From Siphonodentalium dalli (Eukaryota; Mollusca; Scaphopoda; Gadilida; Siphonodentaliidae), in NCBI GenBank assembly GCA_032622095.1, contig CP136069.1, forward strand, positions 109,024,278 to 109,088,277: a DNA stretch of 64,000 nucleotides, in the 5' to 3' direction. The translations under genes were made by a program, and so were the position numbers. The notes beneath the pieces are model-generated. The model had not been told where the DNA came from and made no database searches. It saw only the letters and a list, made by a program, of their open reading frames with translations. Shown in pieces: positions 24,055 through 35,636 of the stretch. Position 1 is the first letter of the stretch, and every line of letters begins with the position of its first letter.

Positions 24055-24470
24055 GGGAGCGTCTCAAAAGTCTTTGCGGAATTCCGAAAGTATTTTCCAA
24101 AACAAATGACGTTATGAACACTTTGCGGAAAACTGTTTGCGGATATTTTTCGGTAATTACGTTCCTTCTTTCGGAAAATAGCGCTAAGGTTTGCGGAAAA
24201 AAAGACGACGTTTGCGGATTTTTTTCGGAATACGTCAGACGTTTTCGGAATTTGCGGAAATAATTGCGGAATTCAACCCAACGTTATCGGAATTTTAGTT
24301 TCCTCTTTCGGAATTTGCGGAAATAATTGCGGAATTCACCCCAACGTTATCGGAATTTTAGTTTCCTCTTTCGGAATTTGCGGAAATAATTGCGGAATTC
24401 ACCCTAACGTTATCGGAATTTGAATGCATGCGGACCTCGTTCCGGAAAATTTGTGGAATATATTCATGGG
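24055..24470 (+). mobile_element. Inverted-repeat arm B (left), TTGCGGAA-rich
   Basis: Starts GGGAGCGTCTCAAAAGTC after TTA (24052-24054). It contains many TTGCGGAA/TTTCGGAA motifs and a longer repeated segment with GGAAATAATTGCGGAATTC three times (about 24240-24420). The inverted partner ends at 30516 and is followed by TTA. A 3 bp TTA site and a GGG start fit PIF/Harbinger elements, but no transposase is seen. Confidence 0.7.
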
Positions 24471-26029
24471 TGTCGGGCCGGTAAAATCGTAAACATCACC
24501 GCATACTAGAGTATATAGGTCTATTGCTATTGGGTTCGTTTATTTATTAGGTTTACAGTGTTTATTAACTTAATAAAAACAATACAGCAATTAAAACACT
24601 TTTCCTTGACGAATCTTGGTATGGCTTCATCAAGCATTCATTGCCACAGCTATCTAGTCAAAACGTGTTTTAATTCACAAGCACGAATCATGTATATATA
24701 TGGCATGCAGGGAGTGAGTACCGGTACCCTATATAAACCTCCTGACATGTACTCATATATATTTGACACGAGAGTGCGCAATTATCGCTACATGTATAAC
24801 AAGTTCCATGACACTGGAAAAGTTCACGGCTGACCTAGTTAATTATAGCAATGATGTCAGTTTGACACTGTTTGCAATGTCAACACTGTCCTCCCCATTG
24901 AAGTCCGTGCAATGCGTGTAGGCCTAATGACTTCTTTCATTAATAGTCGCATTGCGATTGGTTAGACAACAAACAAACACCGACGTCAATCATAGTATTT
25001 CAGGTATTGTTCCCACCGGCCTCTATCTCAGTCTGAATGGAGTTACCACTGATTGGTTAAATCGAGCTCTGCCCACGCAAAGTGCATGTCTTTTGTGGAT
25101 TCCGTTTTCGTTAGCTAACGACCAGAATATGCGATGAGGTGTGACTGCATGCATCCTTTATATTTCACTTAAATATATGATATATGTTGCCTATTGTGGA
25201 CCCCCCCCCCCCAACTTTTCGCAAGTAGGGGAACCTAATACAGTCGTAATAGTATATAATACTGCCAATTTTCGAATCTAGTTATCGCCATAGAATGACA
25301 TATTTTTTTTATCTTCCGAAACACTTATTTGCATATTACATTTTAGATACATTAGGTCCCGGCTTTAATTCGGCTTTACTCCTAACAATTTAATAAAGAG
25401 CGTTCCGTAGTTTTTTCATGAATCCTGATGGATAGTAAAAATTAAAAGAGCGCAGGAAATTTCGATACAAATCTCCAGTGCAAAGGTTATACGCGAAGCA
25501 GTCATATTTAACTGACAAGTGTACACGTGCATTATTAATGCCTATATGGGCTACTAGTTATAAGTAGCTGTAAATGAATGTTGTTTTCTTTAATACGGCT
25601 ACACTTGATTTTTTTTTAATTGAAAAATAGACCCAACATTCTATAAATGTATCTTCAGCCAGATAAATACGTATTGTTCCCAATACTGCATTATTAAGTC
25701 ACACCCAACTATATTTGCAACTGTAACGTTTACTCAGGCGATTTGCATTGGAAGACATGTCCATTCAAATTAATCCGACCACTTTTTTTCTGGACATGTT
25801 GTGTGAATTCAACTGCGAAAATTAATGTGACCTTCAATTAATAATTCCGTCAGAAACGGCATGGGTAGAAATTAAGTACAAATCTCAGTATAAGCAGGTC
25901 ATACACTGACACACTTGGGTATCTTTGACAAGACAATAAAGATTACCAATGTGGTCAGTTGATGACCTATATCATATTATTCATATATTTATATCATTAA
26001 GAGGTAAACCTATTACATGCCCATTTACA
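24471..26029. other. Unassigned stretch inside the inverted-repeat region
   Basis: Contains a C12 run at about 25201. No gene recognised. A 91-codon open frame at 24558-24833 has no recognisable product. Confidence 0.3.
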
Positions 26030-26039
26030 GTAGTAATCT

Positions 26040-26140
26040 TACGAACATTGCCACAAAAAAGTGAATAAAACCCCTGATTGGGAACTTGTTAATCGCCGTT
26101 ATTTTTGCGCGCATCTGTATCTCTCAAATGCCAGGTGCAC
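26040..26140 (+). repeat. Inverted-repeat arm C (left)
   Basis: Contains ATTGCCACAAAAAAGTGA, TTAATCGCCGTTA and CTCAAATGCCAGGTGCAC. It matches 30995-31100 in inverted orientation. Confidence 0.75.
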
Positions 26141-26504
26141 ACGTCAGCACGAGGACTGTGTAGCAATGAACATGGTTTGCTACATCGTATACCGTTGTTT
26201 GAGTGAACATGATTGTATGTCACTTTCTCTGCGATATTCTCATTCAAGTTTAATCAAAAGTCCACTGGCACGATGCCCCGCGACTTTGTCTTTATAGTAA
26301 CTATTGAAAAGATTTGAACACACATTCAAGAATGGTGGTCAACAATGCTCAATTTCACCAATTCCCATAATACACCGCGCGCTGGGTGCCGGGTTCCGGT
26401 TTACGCTGTACAAGCAGATTCGCATTTTGCAGGATTATAAAGTCAAATTTGAACGAGAGAATTACCTATATCCCCTGATGATAATAGAGCAGTTCACAAT
26501 AATT

Positions 26505-26638
26505 TAGCTTTCCGCACTAGAAACCACAAACTGCCAAAAAGAACTCGGCGCTTGGACGAATAGGCCTACGGATTATTCGGACAGAATCTGCACTCTCTGT
26601 AATCTCGAAATCGGCGATGAATACCACGTGGTACTGAA
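26505..26638 (+). pseudogene. LINE C-terminal fragment (part 1, before insertion)
   Basis: A first frame reads NHKLPKRTRRLDE. After a frame change it reads DRICTLCNLEIGDEYH (26580-26627), the Cys-x2-Cys plus GDExH motif found near the C-terminus of several non-LTR retrotransposon polymerases. It is broken by a stop and frameshift and interrupted at 26639 by a Mutator-like element. The rest of the tail resumes at 28013. Family-level assignment is inference. Confidence 0.55.
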
Positions 26639-28003
26639 TAGTCCAAGTCTTCTTGTACTAAAACCAGCTAAGATATTGGGATGGCGATTTGCTGTTTTTG
26701 GTCCAAGCCCGCTTGAATACCAATCCTATCACACGAGTTACGCCCACGATCTGTGGCGGGAATCTGTGGTGTATTTTACTCGATTTACCTAATGAATCAA
26801 TACATGATGCTATATACATCGGAAAGAGAGACATCTTATGGTCATAATGGTGTATAATAATCTAACTTTCATGTTAAATTACGCATAGAATATTCCGGTT
26901 GATTGTCACCAACATCGCTGTTTTTTCTGTTTGTTTACTTAACTGAAAGCCGAACTCAGGTTCCGAAGAACTTCGGCATTGTCCGGTGTTTGTTCTGAGT
27001 ATTCTAGTTTCCGTTTCTATATATAGCGCGGGGTTTTCCGAACAAAATAGCGAAACCCGATCGCCGCAAAGTCCAGTTTCCAATGTGCTTTGAGAACAAT
27101 TCCCGCACTAAAAACTTAATGACATAATGGAGGATCAGAAAGGTAGTTTTGTTGACAATTTTAGCAAGCAACTTGTCAAAATTGGAGCAAATTAGAACTC
27201 TTGTGTCTGACTTGCCATGCGTGTGATTTTCATCCATGTGCATTTTGACTTTTGTGTTGATAAAATAATCGGAGAACCGAATCACACAGTTTCGAAATAT
27301 AGTTCTTCCGTTTTAGTGGGACTTTTCAAACTTAAGGTTAAAAATTTATACAAATTTTGTTTGATTTTTTGTGTGCTTAACAAGAGCAGTATATTGCTCT
27401 GTTCGCTTAGTATATATCTTAATTTCGCTGAAGTCCACCAAATGTGGGAAATGTAGCACCATATTATTTATTCTAATGGTCGTTGTGTTTACACTGTTTT
27501 AAACTTTGAGAGGGTTGTAATTCCCCGTAATTTATTTAATGTATTACATTTATATCTTCAATGTTTAATTAATCTATTTATTTTTTATTTATTGACACAC
27601 ATAATTACGATTACAATGGAGAATTCATCGTAATTTGCGTGGTCAGTCGAAAATCTACGGAATATTTTCAACGGAAAATGCCGAACACAGTTCGCGAGGT
27701 CAACTGAGTTCGCATACTTTTAAAAATTTGTAAACATTGCGGTAAATGTCTCTTTTCGCATTAAATTACCGCTTTCAATTCACAACTGATGTGGGTTTCA
27801 GATCAAATAGCATGTCTTCTGTGGAAAATATCCGTTTATTGTCGCAATTGTGATATTTTATTTCATATAATTGTGGTTTTATTTGAGCGGGTCACAAACG
27901 CTTAAGTCGTGTCATAAGAATGCATGGGCCTGGAACTCGGACTAAAGACCGGCACCTCCATCCCAATATCTTAGCCGGTTTTAGTTCGAGAAGACTTGGA
28001 CTA
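26639..28003. mobile_element. Mutator-like non-autonomous transposon, 1365 bp
   Basis: Inverted ends of about 47 bp, opening TAGTCCAAGTCTTCT and continuing through ACTAAAACC and GCTAAGATATTGGGATGG, with only a few mismatches between arms. The exact 9 bp duplication GGTACTGAA flanks it (26630-26638 and 28004-28012). Long TIRs with a 9 bp duplication are typical of Mutator-like elements. The interior has no long coding frame. It sits in a LINE tail, so it is younger than that LINE copy. Confidence 0.8.
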
Positions 28004-28012
28004 GGTACTGAA

Positions 28013-28195
28013 TTGTAGGGAACTTAGCAAACTAAGAATAAAATATCTGAAACCCGACTTCTATCAGAGACCAAACACTTATAATTAGCCGCTCTATTTA
28101 ACTCCCTAAATCATATATATTGTATTTATGTATACAACTCTTCTGTAATGTCTATAATTGACGACCAGAATAAACTTAATTGAATTGAATAGCCA
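28013..28195 (+). pseudogene. LINE C-terminal fragment and 3' tail (part 2)
   Basis: Resumes after the insertion with ELSKLRIKYLKPDFYQRPNT, a pattern typical of the last residues of such LINE polymerases, then a stop. It ends in AATTGAATTGAAT, a short tandem tail as seen in CR1-like elements. Confidence 0.5.
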
Positions 28196-28203
28196 TGACA
28201 ACT

Positions 28204-28553
28204 CTGTTAGCCGGGACAACTTGGTCCATGTAACAGCATAGATGAAGGAAGGATTTTTAGTCTATGCTAACAGCGAGTCATCCCGGCTAGATATGGAACG
28301 TTACACGATTCGTTGTTACTTTCATGACGTCAGCCAATAGAATGTTCGCGTCATGTGAGTGACGTCTAATGACCACCCACATTACGCCGTGACTCAGTGA
28401 TTGACAGCTAGTTTTGTGCACGTCAACCGAGTTGTCCCGGTTGACCGAGTTGTCTCGACTCATTTAACAGCGCGACCGAGTTGTCCTAGCAGACCGAGTT
28501 GTCCTGGCAGACCGAGTTGACTCGGCTAGCCGAGTTGTCCCGGCTCATGTAAC
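28204..28553. mobile_element. Small foldback/MITE-like element with CCGAGTTGTCC repeats
   Basis: The left end AGCCGGGACAACTTGG is matched inverted by CCGAGTTGTCCCGGCT at the right. Five or six subterminal copies of GACCGAGTTGTCC occur at about 28427-28540. A second inner pair (AGCATAGA..., ...TCTATGCT) surrounds 28230-28275. Boundaries approximate. Confidence 0.5.
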
Positions 28554-28564
28554 AAGCCCCTTTG

Positions 28565-28745
28565 GTTCATAAAATGTTCGCGAGCGAAACATACCTTACC
28601 ACGCACAAACGCTCTTTATTTTTTATTGTGAAGAAAATTCTGGCTGGCAGTAAATTCCAAAAGGAGGCCCACATGGACCGATGTAGTCAATGTAATTTCA
28701 AACCAAATAATTATAGTTTAAATTAGTGTAATTTAATTTAGTATA
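28565..28745 (-). repeat. Inverted-repeat arm D (left)
   Basis: Its reverse complement matches 30590-30785 closely: TTTGGTTTGAA, CATGTGG.CCTCCTTTTGG, AATAAAGAGCGTTTGTGCGT. Confidence 0.75.
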
Positions 28746-28749
28746 CCGG

Positions 28750-29156
28750 TAGGACGTCGACTATATACTTATAAGATTATCACACCTTGTCGCCTGACGT
28801 AGCCTGACGTAGCAGATCGCCAACACACTGAATAGATCGTCTGGCTAAACAATGGGCTCAATCAAACCACATTTATAGTGCCCTCTTTGTGTTTTTCAAC
28901 ACATTCTAAAAACGGCAAGTACACTGTGACCGAAAGGCAAGTATACCGCGGGGCGAACGGCAAGTATACCGCGGTCGAACGGCAAGTATACCGCGGCCGG
29001 ACGGCAAGTATAGGCCTACATCGCGGCCGAACGGCAATTAAACCGCGGAACATTAACTGCAGTTAGCCGGTGTGGCCGCGATGTTGTTGCAGTTCGGCCG
29101 CGGTGGAAACACAAACCGCACCGCGGTTAAGTGGACACTTGTTTTGTCCAGCGTGG
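28750..29156 (-). mobile_element. Inverted-repeat arm A' (right)
   Basis: Inverted partner of 23458-23850, ending GTTTTGTCCAGCGTGG with TA beyond (29157-29158). It carries about five diverged 22 bp units (ACGGCAAGTATACCGCGGTC). If A and A' bound one element it is about 5.7 kb, but the right flank does not resume the satellite present on the left, so that pairing is uncertain. Confidence 0.7.
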
Positions 29157-29458
29157 TAGCTAATTGCTTGTTATGGAAATCCCTCATTTATATAGGTGAG
29201 AAGCACCCCAGTATATTGGGTATATAAACGATAATAGTAAAACTATTCTGATAAAACTATCGTAATGATAGAAGAGTTTATAAAACTGTGGATACAGTGT
29301 GTTGAATGATCATATTAAAATATAGCACGTTTGTTTGTTGATTCGAGCAATTATATTTACAGTGCTGATTAACAATCCCTTTAATGCCTTGTGTGTCAGG
29401 TTCCTGTTTGTGATGCGTCTTGTCTCGAGATTTAATTGCGACGTGACGATTTGCAGAA
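29157..29458. other. Unassigned spacer
   Basis: No gene or repeat recognised. Confidence 0.3.
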
Positions 29459-29625
29459 GTATATTTCGCCGGAACAATTTTCCGGACACTTCGCCGAGAT
29501 TTGGGACAGTTCGCCGGAAACTGACGACAACTTCACCGAAGGTCGGGACTATTCGCCGTAATTTAAGACATTTCGCCGAGATATACGACTTTTCGCCGGA
29601 ATAGACGACTGTTAAAAAAATCGCC
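29459..29625 (+). repeat. Short tandem TTCGCCGA repeats (arm E)
   Basis: Seven or so imperfect units of about 22-24 bases containing TTCGCCGGAA/TTCGCCGAGA. Inverted TTCGGCGAA units lie at 30105-30175, so this may be one terminus of a further inverted-repeat element. Confidence 0.6.
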
Positions 29626-30104
29626 GAAATAAATTTACTTATATGTGGGTGTATTGTGGGACAATTGAAAATTTCTGACATTTATTGCATTATTGTGCGC
29701 ATACACAGTTTTATGACAAGCAATAGCCTACACGACTATCCATCTTGGGTGGATATGGTAAATGTTGTAAAGCCAGTGATATATATGGATACCATATGAA
29801 AGTCGCTAAAACAACCTAGTTACTATACGGATCACCACCGCTAAAACAACATAGGCCTATAGGCTACTTACTTTTCGGATCACCAATGGCTTCGGGTGAA
29901 TTGTAATATGAACACACCTCAGGTAACAGTATTGTCGGTAAAACACAAATGATGGTAATAATCACACGTGCCAGGAAGGAAGCCCGAAGTTTGTTTTCAT
30001 AGTACCTATGTCAAACAGTCTTCACTAATGACTAATTAGCAGTTCGCAGGATTATAATACCTGTGTCAATCATTCTTCACTAATGACTAATTACGGGATT
30101 ATAA
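29626..30104. other. Unassigned stretch between E arms
   Basis: Contains a local duplication with CACTAATGACTAATTA (about 30021 and 30080). No gene. Confidence 0.35.
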
Positions 30105-30175
30105 TATTCCGCCGAACTGTCACTCCGTCGAAAATGACTTTCGGCGAAATGTCCATTCTGGCGAAATTTACTTCC
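30105..30175 (-). repeat. Arm E' (inverted TTCGCCGA units)
   Basis: Contains TTTCGGCGAAATGTC, the inverse of the motif repeated at 29459-29625. Confidence 0.5.
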
Positions 30176-30194
30176 GACGAGGAGTCCAGTCCCC

Positions 30195-30516
30195 AATCAT
30201 GAATTTTCAACGTTTTCGGAAAGTTACTTTTCGCAATGTCGACGTTACGGACTTTGGGGAAAATAGCGGAATGTTTGCGGAATTCTTTATTTGACGTTTC
30301 GGTAATTTTTGCGGAAAACTCAATTTAACGTTTCGGTAATTTTTGCGGAAAACTCATGGCGTTTGCGGAAATCTTTATGTAACGTTTCGGTAATTTTGCG
30401 GAAAACTCATGGCGTTTTTCGGAACATTTGCGGAAAAATTCAGACAATAGCGTTGCGGAAATCTCGACGTTTCGGAAAATATTTGCGGATTCCGCAAAGA
30501 CTTTTGAGACGCTCCC
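30195..30516 (-). mobile_element. Inverted-repeat arm B' (right)
   Basis: Several TTGCGGAAA and ACGTTTCGGTAATTTTTGCG units, ending GACTTTTGAGACGCTCCC followed by TTA (30517-30519). Inverted partner of 24055-24470. Confidence 0.7.
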
Positions 30517-30589
30517 TTAAGACTGATTATAATTTATAAATATTTGTTATTGTGATGTTGTTTTCTCTTGTTCAAATATATTTTTTTTA

Positions 30590-30785
30590 CATTAATTTAA
30601 ACTATATATTATTTGGTTTGAATTATATACTGACTACATCCACCCATGTGGACCTCCTTTTGGAATTTACTGCCGTCCATTGAATGTATCAAAATCTGTG
30701 CCAGAATTTTCTTCAGAATGAACAATAAAGAGCGTTTGTGCGTGATAAGGTATTTTTCGCCTGCGAAGATTTTATGCACCTAAAT
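30590..30785 (+). repeat. Inverted-repeat arm D'
   Basis: Inverted partner of 28565-28745. Confidence 0.75.
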
Positions 30786-30994
30786 ATTCAAATCCTATCA
30801 ACACCGTAGTTACTTTAAAGACAAGACCGCGGCAGCATGCCAGTTGACCTTTGATAAAACTTGAAAGGGAATATCGAGGAGAAAGTGACATGTCACAATC
30901 ATGTTAACTCAAACAGTTACGATATAACCAATGACGATTGCTACAGTCCTCGCGCCCAATTTCTGAATAATGCTGACGTAATTGTAATTGTAAT

Positions 30995-31100
30995 TCGCGT
31001 GCACCTGGCATTTGAGATATACAGATGTGCGCAAAATTAACGGCGATTATCAACCTCCCAATAAATTTTAGGGTTTCACTCACTTTTTTGTGGCAATATA
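30995..31100 (-). repeat. Inverted-repeat arm C'
   Basis: Inverted partner of 26040-26140. Confidence 0.75.
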
Positions 31101-32435
31101 CGTAAACAATACTTTATAATGGATATATAACAAAATAAAAATTTAATGATGCATGCATGGTTTATACATCTATTGAATAAAAGAGACCACGTGGTTCGTT
31201 TATGTGGATTTGCAATAGATCGGATATGGGAGATCATGGGATGATTAGAATTGTGCTAAATTAATAGGCTTTCCGGGAAACGTGACGGCACCACAATGCA
31301 TCACTTCAACGAAACGGGAATATCTGAGAATGTACTTCTGTTGCGAAAACAAAAGTATCGTGGTTCTCCGTTTTTTTCATTCGCATATACGGCGCCGCTG
31401 TGTATTCCAATGTTTATTTATTTACGAAACTCTATTTCTCTTTCACCCTTGAATGAAGTAATTACAGTAAGCATGTTTGTTGAGATACTATACTTGTCAA
31501 TATATGTCATAGCTGTCCAAATTCCTACATAAATTATACCAGCAATATATAGACCCATGCATGCATGACGTATTGACCGCTTGGTTGTTTGTGCACGCGA
31601 GGTTTTCCCCGAATTATCTGCATTTTCTGATCAGGGCTAGCGGTTTTCATAACTTGTCAACATGACAATTTTTATTTGAATATGATGACTAAAATGTTAT
31701 CTATAGGAATGTTGGTATAGAGTATACAATAAATGGTGTATTTTCAATAATAAAACGGAAAAATTAAATGAATTGAAAAGCATACCGCCCGCCCCTAATT
31801 TCGGGGGTGTCCGTTCGGGGAAACGTGTGCATTATTCCTTTTGACCTTATACACGTGTCCCATCACAATTCTAACAAATTTTTCAACACACATTGTTTGT
31901 GTAATCTTTATTCAGTCTATCCTCGGGTGGAAAATACCATGCAATTATAGAGCAAAGCGTAAAATGTCGCGTATTTCCAGTTTCTGACGCTGGCAGTTAA
32001 TTTTCACTTGGCACTGGATTTGCCACATATATGGATTGAGAATATTACACTTTTATTCAATATGCTCATTTGACCATATTTTTTTTTTAAATAATAGAAA
32101 AACATGGGACTAATTTTATTTACTTATTCTTGGTTATGGTGTCAAAGCATACCACATTAATTTTAGAACAAAATATCGGTAAGCTCCTCCCACAGCCAAC
32201 CAATTAAAGCAGAGAATAAAATCTCACAATCTAATCCTGGATGATCGACAGGTGTATTTCGACGTGATAGCATGCACGGGATCGACGCATGACTTAAATT
32301 TTTTTTTATATTTGACAACAAAGTTCCATTAAAATCTTCGTTAGATCGTTGAAACAGTGGGGTTAAATATAAATGTGATTCGTCATAATGACCTTAAAGC
32401 CGATATTATGTACGGATTTAAATTTCCTTTAATTA
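31101..32435. other. Intronic stretch without recognised content
   Basis: A 78-codon open frame at 31296-31532 has no recognisable product. No tandem or inverted repeat noticed. Confidence 0.3.
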
Positions 32436-34075
32436 AATTTTGGGGTCATTCGGCCAAAAAATATGGCCGCCAGCAGCCATCTTGGATTTTACTCTTTGTA
32501 TGACTAAATCCTTTAGCAATGGCTACAGGTCGTACCTTTAGTCTGATCATCATAAAATTTGTCATGGCTGTTGAAATTGGAATGTAAATGGGAACGAGTC
32601 ATTTTGGGGTCATTCGGACAAAAAACATGGCCGCCAGCGGCCATCATGGATTTCAAAATTTAATCCATTAGCACGGGCCACAGGTCGTACTGTTCGTCTG
32701 ATCATCATGAAATTTGTCATGGATGATAATATTGACATGTAGATGGGAACGACTCATTTTGGGGTCAATTCGGCCGAAAACATGGCCGCCAGCAGCAATC
32801 TTGGATTTTACTCTTTGTATGACTGAATTCTTTAGCACGGGCTACATGTCGTACCTTCAGTCTGATCATCATAAAATTTGTCATGAATGTTAATAATGAC
32901 ATGTAGATGAGAACGAGTCATTTTGGGGTCATTCGGCCAAAAAACATGGCCGCCAGCAGCCATCTTGGATTTTACTCTTTGTATGACTAAATTCTTTAGC
33001 ATGGGCTACAGGTCGTACCTTTAGTCTGATCATCATAAAATTTGTCATGAATGTTAATAATGACATGTAGATGAGAACGAGTCATTTTGGGGTCATTCGG
33101 CCAAAAAACAGCAGCCAGCAGCCATCTTGGATTTTACTTTTCTCTTCATGTCTACTTTCATTTTTAAAATGTCCAGGTCTTCTGAGAAAAAGTTGTTTGA
33201 GTCAGGGTTTGGGGGGGGGAAGATGTCCAGGTCAGGATATCTCCCCCCCCCCCCCCCCACCCAGCACCTGCATGACAAAAACATTATCTTATGGTTTTAT
33301 CGCTTATTTTGCTTTATATACTCATGAAACAGCGAGAAATTAACTTTTTCCGAGATAAAGTCATGGCTGTTGACATTGAAATGTAGATGGGAACGAGTCA
33401 TTTTGGGTCATTTGGCCAAAAAACATGGCCGCTGGCGGCCATCTTGGATTTCAAAATTAAATCCATTGGCGCGTACAGGTCGTACTATTCGTCTGATCAT
33501 CATGAAATTTGTCATGGATGTTAATATTGACATGTGAATGGGAACGAGTCAGTTTGGGGTCGTTCGGCCCAAAAAACATGGCCGCCAGCAGCCATCTTGG
33601 ATTTTACTCTTTGCATGACTAAATCCTTTGGCACGGGCTACAGGTCGTAGCTTTGGTCGGATCTTCATGAAATTATTTGTCATGGATGTTAACAATGACA
33701 TGTAGATGGGAACGAGTCATTTTGGGGTCATTCGGCCAAAAAACATGGCCGCCAGCAGCCATCTTGGATTTTACTCTTTGCATGACTAAATCCTTTGGCG
33801 TGGGCTACATGTAGATGGGAACTAGTCATTTTGGGGATGTTTGGCCAAAAAACATGGCCACCAGCGGACATCTTGGATTTCAAAATTCAATCCATTAGCA
33901 CGGGCTACATCCCTGATCCGATCATCATGGAACTTGTCATTAATGTTGATATTGACATGTTCATCTTGTCTTACTTAGACATTTCAATTAACACCTTTCC
34001 TATTCCTCCATTTACTGTCAACCATTAAATTATTCCCCTACCTAAGTTGAGCTACAGTGTCATTGACACTTTCAT
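32436..34075 (+). repeat. 164 bp satellite, block 5
   Basis: About nine units, interrupted at 33140-33360 by non-satellite DNA with a G9 and a C16 run. It ends with the conserved terminal region: hairpin AGTGTCATTGACACT at 34056-34070 and TTCAT to 34075. The left edge begins abruptly inside a unit. Confidence 0.9.
34056..34075 (+). repeat. 3' terminal hairpin of satellite element (copy 4)
   Basis: Same palindrome and TTCAT tail. The DNA beyond is a gypsy reverse transcriptase relic, so the boundary is sharp. Confidence 0.75.
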
Positions 34076-34085
34076 TGTATAAGTT

Positions 34086-34527
34086 GTGTCCCAGGTAAGA
34101 GACTTCCCATAGAGTGAATTGGCATTTTGTAGGTTTAAGTTTAAGGTTAGCCCTACGTATTGATTGAAATAGTTTGAAGGTGATCATCAAACGACCTTGA
34201 AAAACAAATAAGGTGATCAATATAACAGTCATATTTTCCATTGAAGATCTCGTAGTACTTCTGACATAACCATTTGAAAACTTGAAGGAGAGTTCATTTG
34301 TCCCATTGGTAATTGTTTAAATTGATACATGCCTCCAATGAGATGAATGCTGTCTTTGATCTTGATTCGTTGTTTAAACTAATTTGGAAATAACCTTGAA
34401 AAAGGTCAATGGATGTAAAAATAGTTGATTTTGACTTGCCTAACGCATCAATTAAATCTTCCAATCATGGTAAATGGAATGTTCCAGGTTTTTTGAGTGC
34501 GTTGACTTTGTAGTCCATGGGCTGGTA
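34086..34527 (-). pseudogene. Ty3/gypsy reverse transcriptase relic
   Basis: On the minus strand, reading from about 34527 downwards, pieces in different frames match the Ty3/gypsy reverse transcriptase core: LIDALGKSKSTIFTSIDLF, FQGYFQISLNNESRSKTAF, then MYQFKQLPMGQMNSPSSFQ, then RRANLKLKPTKCQF with EVSYLGHN. The order and spacing are those of an RT domain. At least two frameshifts and in-frame stops make it dead, and the YxDD region is degraded. The satellite element abuts it at 34075. No LTRs, integrase or gag were found nearby. Confidence 0.8.
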
Positions 34528-35401
34528 GGACCCATCATACTGTCATACACCCCCCCCCCCCACTCATTTTGTTGGTCAAAACGAGTATTCTATATCAACA
34601 TTTTGTAAATCTACTAATACCTTGCAAAGGAAAAAAATAGTGTAATATGTGCCCTTCAGTTTTCTTAACCACTAGCAGAACAAAGCATAACCAATGTAAA
34701 TTGTCATTATAACTCTTTATTCGTGTCTCAAATCCGAGTGTTGAAAATGTAAAAATTAAAGACTTCAAAAGATGATATGGATGCTACAACAAAAGACCAT
34801 ACGTTTGGAATAAGGGTTAAAATGAATTTGTCATGCCTCATAAAGTACTAGGACAACCAGAATAGAACATTTAGTTGTCAGTTGATTAAGTAAGATGTTT
34901 AATAACCAAGTGTGTAACAATTTGCTCCCTTTTCGGAACTGCAGAGAATAATGTTCGGGATATATGTGAATACTCAACTTTTTAGCAAATTTGCCATTTT
35001 GCAAGCAATCTTAAGTAGTTTGGTCTAAAACACCTCATTGTGACACATGTGAAAAAATTGTCGAAATATGAAAAGAGACACCCGTTAATAGCTCAGTTTG
35101 TGACGATATGTACAAATTTCGTCCCCGAAGTGACTATATAGCATGGATGTTTTAGACTGAGAACTTGTAAATATTGAAATAGTAATTAATTTATGTAGTC
35201 TGCTGTTGGATATTCTGAGAATTTATTTCTTTGATATCATGTCAACTTTGGGTAATTGTTATATGATATGGCCTATTATGAATAAATGACTGCAAGTATT
35301 ACATTTATATTGTATGATTATCTGCCGTATCAAAAATTGAGGGTTGAACTATCTAAATGATTATTTCCCCATTCCTATGTAAATGTTATTGGTATTTTCA
35401 G
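34528..35401. other. Intronic stretch before the third ATP6V1H exon
   Basis: A C13 run near 34550; otherwise AT-rich DNA with no recognised repeat or gene. Confidence 0.4.
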
Positions 35402-35528
35402 TTCCTTTGACGAATATACATCAGAAATAAAGTCTGGACGATTAGAATGGAGTCCAGTTCATAAGTCTGACAGATTCTGGCGTGAAAATGCCATCCGCCT
35501 AAATGAGAAAAACTATGAATTGATGAAG
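35402..35528 (+). CDS. ATP6V1H: V-ATPase subunit H, internal exon (third of three seen)
   Basis: This 127-nt exon completes a serine codon and then encodes 42 residues: SFDEY near the start, [19 protein letters not shown] in the middle and NEKNYELMK at the end. [18 protein letters not shown] is the best-conserved signature of V-ATPase subunit H, at the start of the C-terminal domain, so this exon makes the gene assignment nearly certain. It is flanked by TTTTCAG and GTAAGT and ends in phase 0. The next exon should begin with a leucine-rich helix and carry the remaining C-terminal domain. I did not find it between 35529 and 64000, so the following intron is probably longer than 28 kb. Confidence 0.95.
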
Positions 35529-35636
35529 TAAGTAGAACAATGAGATAAATGTATAATGAAGGTTTCCACTAGCTGAAAATAAATGAGGCTGTTGGTTAAT
35601 CTCCAACCCGATAGGACGACCATTCATGTATATCTC

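Larger units (their letters stand above)
22366..35401 (+). other. ATP6V1H intron, 13036 bp
   Basis: Runs from donor GTGGGT to an acceptor ending TATTTTCAG (phase 2). It contains satellite blocks at 22.4-23.5 kb and 32.4-34.1 kb, the crossing inverted repeats of 23.5-31.1 kb, a LINE 3' end and a gypsy reverse transcriptase relic. Confidence 0.85.
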
